Shown piece by piece: positions 1 through 5,157 of a DNA stretch of 9,409 nucleotides (positions are counted from its first letter, which is position 1; the number at the start of each line of letters is the position of its first letter). The stretch is from contig CAJBMR010000093.1 in NCBI GenBank assembly GCA_903954205.1, forward strand, positions 1 to 9,409, given 5' to 3'. The DNA is from an uncultured bacterium. Lineage in GTDB: Bacteria; Actinomycetota; Actinomycetes; S36-B12. The notes below the pieces were generated by a model, which was not told the DNA's origin, made no database searches, and saw only the letters and a program-made list of their open reading frames with translations. Both the position numbers and the translations under genes were made by a program.

Positions 1-141
1 ACGCTGCTGGCTCGCGGGAGCGCCATCGCCCAAGGATCAGCGTCCAAGACGCTGACGGCGCAGGCACTCACGTGCGCGTACGGCGTACCCGTATCGATGT
101 CTGCCGCAGAGGGCCGTCACATCTACTGGTCGGAGGGCTAG
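1..141 (+). CDS. ABC transporter ATP-binding protein, C-terminal fragment
   Basis: This is the last 46 codons of a gene that enters from the left edge, in frame 1, ending at a TAG. The visible part holds an 'LLARGSAIAQG' strand-turn, then 'LTAQALTCAYGVPVSM', then a short tail ending 'HIYWSEG'. This order (a glycine turn 'G.aiaqG', a helix 'vLt.e.L...yGvpv', a variable tail) is typical of the extreme C-terminus of ABC ATPases of the iron-siderophore/cobalamin or similar import type. The Walker A, signature and Walker B motifs lie outside the window, so the substrate cannot be inferred and the family call rests on the tail alone. The gene converges on the thioesterase gene with only 17 bp between the two stop codons, leaving no room for a conventional terminator hairpin between them. 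Confidence 0.55.
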   Translation, partial: TLLARGSAIAQGSASKTLTAQALTCAYGVPVSMSAAEGRHIYWSEG

Positions 142-158
142 GTGTCGCGCCTGGTCGT

Positions 159-545
159 CTAGCTCGCGGCGCTGAGGCGTTCGCGCAGTGCCTCCGACAT
201 GCGCGTGGGCCGCCCTGACTCGGCGTCGACGACGGCCAGAAGCGTGGTCGCCTCCGCAGCGGTCTCACCGTCATCATCGAGGATGCGATAGACGATGGTG
301 TACGACGTACGAGCCATGTCGGTCACTCGCGCCTCGATCACGACAGGCTTGCGTGAATATCCCAGGGGCTTGACGTGCCGGATCTCCTGCGAGACGACGA
401 CCATCGCGTAGTCGTCGTTGACGACAGCGTCGAGATCGCTGATGAGTCCCATGCGGGCTTCTTGCAGATAGTCGTGATAGGCCACGTTGTTGACATGGCC
501 GAGCGGATCGAGATCGCTGAAGCGTCGCTGGATCTCGATGCGCAT
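159..545 (-). CDS. Hotdog-fold acyl-CoA thioesterase (4HBT/YbgC-like)
   Basis: The 128-residue product has the size of a single hotdog domain. The N-terminus carries the 4-hydroxybenzoyl-CoA thioesterase signature: an 'F-S-D-L-D-P-L-G-H-V-N-N' motif (residues 9-20) followed by 'Y..YLQEAR'. Asp13 is the expected catalytic carboxylate in this family, which hydrolyses acyl-CoA thioesters to free acid and CoA in the cytoplasm. The acyl substrate cannot be read from the sequence. The rest fits the long central helix and beta-sheet, for example 'YSRKPVVIEARVTDMARTSY'. It is the last gene of a minus-strand operon. Its ATG shares one base with the TAA of the preceding gene (TAATG), and a GAGG Shine-Dalgarno sequence (551-554 on the plus strand) lies 5 nt upstream, so start choice is firm and translational coupling is likely. 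Family call strong, substrate unknown. Confidence 0.9.
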   Translation of the reverse strand: MRIEIQRRFSDLDPLGHVNNVAYHDYLQEARMGLISDLDAVVNDDYAMVVVSQEIRHVKPLGYSRKPVVIEARVTDMARTSYTIVYRILDDDGETAAEATTLLAVVDAESGRPTRMSEALRERLSAAS

Positions 546-1885
546 TAGCGCCTCACTCGACTGATCGTGATCATGGGGCTTGCCGCGGGAGTGGCGGTCG
601 TTGTGAAGACCTGCACCTTCGAGGGGCGGACGGTGCCCGCCCAGCGGTAGGTGCCCCGAGCATCGACAACCGCCTTGGTCTTCTGCTGCACGAAGCTCTG
701 CCGAGGCTTGGACAAGTCCTTGATGTACACGGTCACGCGCGTGCCCGGAGGCATGCCGGTTGTCGTGCCGGTGAGCGTGAGCCGGGTGCCCTTGAGTGTG
801 CCCCGCACGGCCAGAGTCGGGGAAGGGGGAGTGTCCTCGACGCGGGCGCCCACGACAGTGGAGTTGGTGGTGCCGGCCGCCACTCTCATGCCATCGAGAC
901 TGCGACTCACGTCGCTGCCGAGCACCGTCACGCTCACGGGCATGATGCGGCTCCGCTCGCCCAATCGACCCTGGTCGTCGAGGGCGATATCGAAGAGGCC
1001 CGTGGACTCGCCGTCGACGTCGATCGCGTGACCGGTGGCGACCGACAGGCTGCGATAGCCGGCTGCCACCTTGATCGTCGTTGGGTCGGGATTGTCGAAC
1101 TCCAGGGGTTGCTCCTGCACCGTCGCGCCGGTGAGCGGATCGAGGGCGAGGATGGCCGAGCGGAATCCGGACGCGTTGGACCCGATGTCTGCTCCGGCGT
1201 AGAGGAGCGTGCCGCTGCGCGACAGCGCAATCGACGACAGGAACGTCCCTGGCGCCAGCCCCGACAGGACGCGCGCAGCGCCGGCCAGGAGGTCGACCGA
1301 CAGGAGCGCACCGACATCGGTCACTGCATACGCGCGCCTGCCATCAGGGAGCACGGCGAGGTCACTCGGCCGATCGACTCCGGTCGGTACGCGCTTGAGG
1401 ACCGCGTAGTCCGTGTTGCTCGTGGCACTCACCACCACGATCTCACCGGCAAGGTCTGCGATGACCAGTTGCCGCGACTCGGGGAGATAGACCACGTCCT
1501 CGGCCTCGCGGAGACCGACGTCAGCGACAACGCGCTGGCCCGAGCTCACGTCGATGACCTGTAGGTGCGAGTCGCCCCTACACACCGCCCACGCCGTCGA
1601 TGCGTCAGGAGCGATGGTGACATCGGAAGGTGAGCACTCAATTGGCACACGGGTGACGACACCCGCACCGGGGAGGAGGGCGATCGACTTGTCATTGAAG
1701 AGCGATGCCGCGATCAGGCCGTCGTTGGCCACCGCAACCGAATTGGGCGTCTCACCGACGAATACATCCTCGTAGACAATCGGCTGCGCCTGCCGCGGCG
1801 TCGCCTCGGCTGCGGCAGGCATCGCGAGCGCGGCCGAAACGACGCCGATTGCGAGTACGGCGTACCCCTGGGTGAGGGCCCTCAT
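545..1885 (-). CDS. Secreted YVTN/WD40-like beta-propeller protein with C-terminal Ig-like domain
   Basis: The 446-residue product begins with a Sec signal peptide: a short positive start, a hydrophobic core at about residues 8-22 and an 'AMPAAAEA' cleavage region (cut near residue 26-28). Residues 40-350 contain repeated blade-like units with 'P.svava.dG...as', 'psDvtiapD.stawav', 'psDlavlpDGrrayavt' and 'ssialsrsGtllyag' patterns, as in seven-bladed YVTN/WD40-type propellers. The only two cysteines (C84, C102) are close together and could form a disulfide outside the cell. After a proline-rich linker (about 350-357), residues 358-446 read as an all-beta, threonine-rich Ig-like module. No cell-wall anchor or C-terminal membrane helix is visible, so it is probably released or loosely attached. 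Its function is unknown; propellers of this type usually bind ligands or proteins. Its ATG overlaps the stop of the oxygenase gene (ATGA) with no Shine-Dalgarno sequence, so coupled translation is likely. Confidence 0.82.
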   Translation of the reverse strand: MRALTQGYAVLAIGVVSAALAMPAAAEATPRQAQPIVYEDVFVGETPNSVAVANDGLIAASLFNDKSIALLPGAGVVTRVPIECSPSDVTIAPDASTAWAVCRGDSHLQVIDVSSGQRVVADVGLREAEDVVYLPESRQLVIADLAGEIVVVSATSNTDYAVLKRVPTGVDRPSDLAVLPDGRRAYAVTDVGALLSVDLLAGAARVLSGLAPGTFLSSIALSRSGTLLYAGADIGSNASGFRSAILALDPLTGATVQEQPLEFDNPDPTTIKVAAGYRSLSVATGHAIDVDGESTGLFDIALDDQGRLGERSRIMPVSVTVLGSDVSRSLDGMRVAAGTTNSTVVGARVEDTPPSPTLAVRGTLKGTRLTLTGTTTGMPPGTRVTVYIKDLSKPRQSFVQQKTKAVVDARGTYRWAGTVRPSKVQVFTTTATPAASPMITISRVRR

Positions 1886-2676
1886 ATAAGCACCGGGAAG
1901 AGCGGGTGGTCCATGGGTGCTCCAGCGGGCAACTCGTCAATGAGGCCGACGAACTCCGGTGAGGTGCGCCACGCACGCGGCGCGTGGACTATGTCGTCGC
2001 CGAGGAAACGCAGGCTGAATGCGCGGCGCATCGACTTCGTGCCCGCCGCCCCGTGGAGCGTAAGCATGTGGAACCACACGGCATCCCCGGGCTCGAGTGC
2101 CCAGCCAAGGATCGGATAGGCGTCACGGTCGTCCTCGATGCGCGGCAACTCCCCGAGTGATCCCTCGGGGAACCACTTCGCCTGCTCGTCGCGGAAGGTG
2201 CGTGGCATCAGCCATGGGCCGAGGTGGGAACCCGCGACGAACTCCAGCGTCGATTCACGCGGTACCGGGTCGAGGGGCATCCACATCGAGACGTTCTGCC
2301 GGCCTTCGACGTTGTAGTAGGGCTGGTCCTGGTGCCAGGGAGTGCGCTGCTGGGTCTTGGGCTCCTTGACGAGGAGGTGATCGTGATAGAGCCGCACGTG
2401 CTCGCTCGCCATGAGTTCGCGAGCGATAGACGCAGCGGGAGATGTGCGGATGAACTCCTCGTATTCCGGGATCCGCTGCCAGTTGCAGAAGTCCTCGACG
2501 AACCGTCCGGAGTCGCTCTCCTCGCTCGCTACGGCGACGAGGGGGCCGGGATCCGCCAGGTTGCGGTCGACGCCCGCGCGGACGAGGTCGACCTGCTCGG
2601 GCGTGAAGCAGCCCCGGATGACGACCGCACCATTGAGCGCGTAGTCGGCGACGGCCTGCGGATCGACGTACGACAT
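1882..2676 (-). CDS. Phytanoyl-CoA dioxygenase (PhyH) family Fe(II)/2-oxoglutarate oxygenase
   Basis: The 264-residue product has the expected PhyH layout. An N-terminal segment begins 'YALNGAVVIRGCFTPEQVDLVR' in pattern (residues 12-33). The iron-binding H-x-D motif is H115-Q-D117 within 'TPWHQDQPYYNVEG'. 'MWMPLDPV..ESTLEFVAGSH' (131-151) follows, then the distal iron ligand H208 ('LHGAAGT') and a nearby arginine pair (R217/R218) plus R223 suited to hold 2-oxoglutarate. The catalytic set is therefore complete. These enzymes hydroxylate small molecules or CoA esters using O2 and 2-oxoglutarate; the substrate here is unknown. I chose the ATG at 2676 because the open frame upstream (to 2898) is arginine/proline-rich, crosses the intergenic repeats and lacks family similarity. 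A -10-like TACCCT sits exactly 6 nt before this ATG with no Shine-Dalgarno sequence, suggesting a leaderless message. First gene of a three-gene operon. Confidence 0.92.
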   Translation of the reverse strand: MSYVDPQAVADYALNGAVVIRGCFTPEQVDLVRAGVDRNLADPGPLVAVASEESDSGRFVEDFCNWQRIPEYEEFIRTSPAASIARELMASEHVRLYHDHLLVKEPKTQQRTPWHQDQPYYNVEGRQNVSMWMPLDPVPRESTLEFVAGSHLGPWLMPRTFRDEQAKWFPEGSLGELPRIEDDRDAYPILGWALEPGDAVWFHMLTLHGAAGTKSMRRAFSLRFLGDDIVHAPRAWRTSPEFVGLIDELPAGAPMDHPLFPVLI

Positions 2677-2682
2677 GGGGGG

Positions 2683-2688
2683 AGGGTA
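2683..2688 (-). promoter_or_regulatory. -10 element for leaderless PhyH transcript
   Basis: Read on the minus strand, TACCCT (TANNNT) is followed by six C residues and then the ATG at 2676. This spacing places the transcription start at or next to the A of the ATG. No GGAGG-like sequence lies upstream and no convincing -35 box is visible. Inference from motif and spacing only. Confidence 0.5.
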
Positions 2689-2747
2689 GCGCCGTGGGCC
2701 GAGTCTCCGCCTGCCACTACGCCGGTTCGCCGAGGGCGCGAGCGGTC

Positions 2748-2837
2748 GCGGCAAGGTTGCCCGAGGGAATTCCTGCGTCGCTGTGGATGACGGCGGCAAG
2801 GTTGCCCGAGGAATTTCGTGCGTCGCTGTGGATGACG
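2748..2837 (-). repeat. Two tandem copies of the 45-bp repeat (inverted relative to the HNH-gene copies)
   Basis: Copy 1 spans 2748-2792 and copy 2 spans 2793-2837, directly abutting. Each reads GCGGCAAGGTTGCCCGAGG on the plus strand, then a variable core, then TGCGTCGCTGTGGATGACG. They are reverse-complement copies of the units at 3916-4050. Copy 1 is the closer match; copy 2 has diverged in the core (AATTTCG in place of GAATTCC). Each contains the small inverted repeat GGCAA-GG-TTGCC, and copy 1 also has the palindrome GGAATTCC. On the minus strand both carry TCATCCACA, one mismatch from the classical DnaA box. Confidence 0.93.
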
Positions 2838-2889
2838 GCGTACGACGAAAACATGTCATGTGCGCCCATGTGGGTGACGGCGTACGACG
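2833..2889. repeat. 42-bp repeat unit, one full and one truncated copy
   Basis: The 15-mer TGACGGCGTACGACG occurs at 2833-2847 and again at 2875-2889, a period of 42 bp, with an AT-richer stretch containing ACATGTCATG between. Only the first 15 bp of the second copy remain. The octamer TGACGGCG also marks the junction between the two 45-bp units (2788-2795), and it is preceded each time by GTGGA or GTGGG. The 45-bp and 42-bp repeats therefore share an end and look modular. Confidence 0.8.
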
Positions 2890-2914
2890 CACTCTCACTG
2901 TCAGACCGTCGACG

Positions 2915-2920
2915 TAATGT
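2915..2920 (+). promoter_or_regulatory. -10 element for leaderless HNH transcript
   Basis: TAATGT lies 6 nt before the ATG at 2927, the same spacing as the divergent oxygenase promoter. There is no Shine-Dalgarno sequence before the start and no clear -35 box. A leaderless mRNA is the simplest reading; this is inference from motif and spacing. Confidence 0.5.
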
Positions 2921-2926
2921 CACGTC

Positions 2927-4594
2927 ATGGACACCACTCCCGCCGCACTTGCTCACCCGGCACACACTGCTATCCACGCGGCACTCGCACTGCCGCCACT
3001 CTCGTCGAGCATGCGAGACAAGCGCCTTCTCGATCTCGCGCTTGAGGCCGGCATCAGCGGTCACGCTCTCTCCATCCTTGAGCGCATCGACCTTGCGCAC
3101 CTGTGTGCGCATGATCGGATCACGTACCTCCGACAGGTGACTGCCTGTGCCGCGTGGTTCGAGGCATTCCAGACCATCGCGACCGCTGCGGTAGCGGGGC
3201 CGACGACGGGCTGGCCAGAGCATGAGATCGAGCAGCGCGTGCACCAGGACGTCGGCGAAGTCGGCGGCGATGCGCTGTCCGAGGCAGAGCGCCACACCCT
3301 GGCGGCACGAGTGCGCGACGAGGAGTGGCAGGTCCGCGAGCGCGCTATCGCCCTCGAGGTGAGCATGGCCACGCGGGTGTCGCCGCGCACGGCAAGTCGC
3401 CGTGTGGATTCGGCGCGTTTGCTGGTCGAGACCCTTCCGAGGGCACTGGGTGAGGCATGGGCCGGGCACTGGGGATACGGGCATCTCAGAGTGGCGGAGA
3501 AGGAGCTGATCGACGTGCCGGCCCCTCTCCGTGAGCAGGTGCTTGACGACGTGCTGCCACACGCGGCGACCGACCATCCGCGCCGACTCACCGATCGCCT
3601 GCGCAAGTCGCTCGCTCGGCGTGATGCCGCGGGCATGGCCGGTCGCACTCGCGAGCGTGCGCAGGAGCGCGGTGTGACGATGTGGATGATGAAGGATGGG
3701 CAGGCGCGACTTGCCATCACAGGCCCCTACGAGTCCGTGACGGACACGATGCGCCAACTCACCACTATTGGCCATGCGCGCCGGGCAGCTGTGCGTGCTG
3801 CCGAACCAGACTCGGCGTATTCCCTCGACGCCGCCCGATTCGACTCAGCCGGTTTCGCCGTTCGTCAGGTGCACACCCAGTTGGTCCGCGGAGGGGGCGC
3901 GCCACAGGAGTCTTCGACTGTCCACAGCGACGCAGGGATTCCCTCGGGCAACCTTGCCGCGACTGTCCACAGCGACGCAGGGATTCCCTCAGGCAACCTT
4001 GCCGCGACTGTCCACAGTGACGCCGGGATTCCCTCGGGCAACCTTGCCGCGGCGGCGGACGAGTGGTCTCTATCCCTCGCTGGGACTCCTGGCAGCCGAC
4101 CACGCAAGCAGGCCTCCGTCATCATCGATGTCGCTACGGCCATGCACCTCGCCGATGAGCCGGGATTCGTGCCGGGCTATGGCTGGGTACCCGCACCCAT
4201 CGCGCGCGAGATCCTCGCGGACTCCGAGTCATGGCGGCGATGGCTGCTCGACGACTCCACGCGCGAGATCATCGACGCCGGATCCGTGCGCTACCGCCCC
4301 ACTGAGGCACTGCGCGACCTCATTGCGGGTCGCGATGTCACGTGCACAGCTGACACCTGCACCCGGCCGGCGAGTGAGACCCAGCTCGACCATGCCGTCG
4401 ACTTCGATGGTCGCAACACCACCCCGGCCAATATCCACCTCGTCTGCGGGCCGGATCACCTCGCCGTGACCGCCGGCCACTTCCTCATCGACGAGGGCGA
4501 TGACGGCCGCGCCCGGTGGGTCTCGACGGCATCAGGACACTCCTATCCGTCCTACGTCGACCCGCTCCACGAGCGGCCCTCGGCTCCCACGTAA
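2927..4594 (+). CDS. DUF222/HNH endonuclease domain protein (13E12 family) with internal peptide repeats
   Basis: The 555-residue product has the two-part build of actinobacterial DUF222/HNH (13E12 repeat) proteins. The mostly helical N-terminal DUF222 region spans about residues 25-290 and includes 'RERAIALEVSMATRVSPRTA' (137-156). The C-terminal HNH nuclease begins after 'AGYGxxPA'-like 'PGYGWVPAPIARE'. It has C473-x4-C478, the catalytic D488-H489, N502, and C507 with H511 as the probable remaining metal ligands, so the active site looks intact. Such proteins are presumed DNA nucleases, often multicopy and associated with mobility, but the family's role is not settled. The linker between the domains holds three identical 15-residue peptides (331-375) encoded by the 45-bp repeat, not a usual part of the family. 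The frame is intact, so the insertion was tolerated. The ATG is supported by the -10-like element 6 nt upstream. Confidence 0.9.
   Translation: MDTTPAALAHPAHTAIHAALALPPLSSSMRDKRLLDLALEAGISGHALSILERIDLAHLCAHDRITYLRQVTACAAWFEAFQTIATAAVAGPTTGWPEHEIEQRVHQDVGEVGGDALSEAERHTLAARVRDEEWQVRERAIALEVSMATRVSPRTASRRVDSARLLVETLPRALGEAWAGHWGYGHLRVAEKELIDVPAPLREQVLDDVLPHAATDHPRRLTDRLRKSLARRDAAGMAGRTRERAQERGVTMWMMKDGQARLAITGPYESVTDTMRQLTTIGHARRAAVRAAEPDSAYSLDAARFDSAGFAVRQVHTQLVRGGGAPQESSTVHSDAGIPSGNLAATVHSDAGIPSGNLAATVHSDAGIPSGNLAAAADEWSLSLAGTPGSRPRKQASVIIDVATAMHLADEPGFVPGYGWVPAPIAREILADSESWRRWLLDDSTREIIDAGSVRYRPTEALRDLIAGRDVTCTADTCTRPASETQLDHAVDFDGRNTTPANIHLVCGPDHLAVTAGHFLIDEGDDGRARWVSTASGHSYPSYVDPLHERPSAPT
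3916..4050 (+). repeat. Three tandem 45-bp repeats inside the HNH coding sequence
   Basis: The units are 3916-3960, 3961-4005 and 4006-4050, head to tail without spacers. Each encodes TVHSDAGIPSGNLAA (residues 331-345, 346-360, 361-375). The units differ at only three bases (TCG/TCA serine, AGC/AGT serine, GCA/GCC alanine), all third-position silent changes. Each contains GGGATTCCC and GGCAA-CC-TTGCC inverted repeats and CTGTCCACA, which resembles the actinobacterial DnaA box TTGTCCACA. The same unit appears in the opposite orientation at 2748-2837. Confidence 0.97.
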
Positions 4595-4601
4595 ACGATG
4601 C

Positions 4602-4649
4602 GACAGGCCCCGCGGGCTCCCCGACGGCCTACGCCACTCGCGGGGTGTC
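4602..4649 (+). terminator. Possible hairpin terminator after the HNH gene
   Basis: GACA (4602-4605) and CCCCGCG (4608-4614) can pair with CGCGGGG (4639-4645) and TGTC (4646-4649), giving an 11-bp stem with a 2-nt bulge and a 24-nt loop. It begins 8 nt after the HNH stop codon. There is no T-run, so as an intrinsic terminator it would be atypical, although GC-rich actinobacterial terminators often lack one. Nothing else is seen in the 117-bp gap except a possible promoter for the next gene. Confidence 0.35.
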
Positions 4650-4699
4650 CCGGTCATGCTCGCCGGCAAGCGCCGCTCGCGACGGGGGAGCACCTTTGG

Positions 4700-4705
4700 C
4701 ACACT
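4700..4705 (+). promoter_or_regulatory. Weak -10-like element before the small conserved gene
   Basis: CACACT sits 6 nt before the ATG at 4712. It matches the TANNNT pattern except for the first base, and the spacing equals that of the better leaderless candidates in this window. No Shine-Dalgarno sequence lies between it and the start. Weak evidence on its own. Confidence 0.3.
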
Positions 4706-4711
4706 GTCGAT

Positions 4712-5035
4712 ATGGGCCTGTTCAACCGTCGCAAGAGGCACGCCGCGTGGGATCGCGGGAGTACCCGTGAGGACATCAAGCACCTCGAGGAGTTCACGCG
4801 CACGCGCACGGGTGTAGAGGCCTACCTCGAGCCCGTGACGATGGCGACCGAGACCACCCTGGTCCTCGTCGCGCACGACGGCGAGTGGACGCGCCGCCGG
4901 GTCGAGTCCCCTGAGGAGGCGGGCCAACTGGCCACGAAATGGGGCATTCCCTTATATGACACTCAGAAGTTGGGGTACCCCCCGCGTATGCGCGAGTGGA
5001 CCGAGCGCAATAAGCGAGACCGCGGCACTCTCTAG
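4712..5035 (+). CDS. Conserved actinobacterial protein of unknown function
   Basis: The 107-residue soluble product starts 'MGLFNRRKR', a basic N-terminal patch. It continues through 'LEEFTRTRTGVEAYLEPVT', 'TLVLVAHDGEWTRRRV' and 'GIPLYDTQKLGYPPRMREW'. I recognise this pattern (RRGVEAYxEPxT, VLVAxDGEWTRRRV, GIPxYDxxxxGYPxRMR) as a small conserved actinobacterial family, sometimes loosely labelled an oxidoreductase. No catalytic motif or cofactor site supports that label, so I assign no function. There is no signal peptide or membrane segment. An open frame extends upstream to 4598, but the extra residues are low-complexity and overlap the hairpin region. ATG 4712 fits the conserved MGLF start seen in the family. 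It converges on the M20 peptidase gene with 122 bp between stops. Confidence 0.8.
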   Translation: MGLFNRRKRHAAWDRGSTREDIKHLEEFTRTRTGVEAYLEPVTMATETTLVLVAHDGEWTRRRVESPEEAGQLATKWGIPLYDTQKLGYPPRMREWTERNKRDRGTL

Positions 5036-5157
5036 CGCGACACCCCGTCGCTGGAGAGCGCGCGGTTGACGCCTGCAGCAGCGGGCACCATGCCTCCAGC
5101 AGCGGACGTCACGCCCCCCGGCACCACCGGGCGCCCTGCCCCCAGCACGCGTGGACC
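5036..5157. other. Convergent intergenic region, possible bidirectional terminator
   Basis: This 122-bp stretch separates two convergent stops. It contains a 5-bp hairpin CCCGG-CACCA-CCGGG (5117-5131) overlapping the palindrome GGGCGCCC (5129-5136), which could end transcription from either side, but there is no T-run. It also holds two imperfect copies of a CGCCTCCAGCAG-like motif (5069-5082, 5090-5103) that resembles the last codons of the peptidase gene (5160-5173). No gene is seen. Confidence 0.35.

Larger units (their letters stand above)
2677..2926. other. Divergent intergenic region with promoters and short tandem repeats
   Basis: These 250 bp lie between the divergently transcribed oxygenase and HNH genes. 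The two ends hold -10-like elements directly before each start codon. The middle (2748-2889) is almost entirely tandem repeats: two 45-bp units followed by one full and one truncated copy of a 42-bp unit. Open frames cross the region on both strands because the repeat lengths are multiples of three, but none has a credible start signal or family similarity. I treat it as non-coding. Confidence 0.75.

Noticed and set aside
2748..2889. Replication origin, because of DnaA-box-like sequences
   Set aside because: There is no dnaA, dnaN or other origin-linked gene, no AT-rich unwinding region, and the boxes are all copies of one repeat.
2677..2898. N-terminal extension of the PhyH oxygenase to 2898
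   Set aside because: The extra 74 residues are Arg/Pro/Thr-rich, derive from the repeats, and lie upstream of a good -10 element and of the family's normal start.
2740..2900. Small minus-strand gene made of the repeats (ending at the TAG at 2717-2719)
   Set aside because: There is no start signal or Shine-Dalgarno sequence, and no content besides the repeats. The frame is open because the units are multiples of three.
2717..3775. Long antisense open frame across the HNH gene and the intergenic repeats
   Set aside because: It is antisense to the well-supported HNH gene, has no family similarity, and its C-terminus is just the 42- and 45-bp repeats translated. GC-rich DNA readily leaves such open frames.
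3916..4050. CRISPR array
   Set aside because: The repeats abut directly with no spacers, the unit is 45 bp, and they are part of an intact coding sequence.
4598..4711. Longer start for the small conserved protein
   Set aside because: The added 38 residues are low-complexity and overlap a possible terminator hairpin; the conserved family begins at MGLF (4712).
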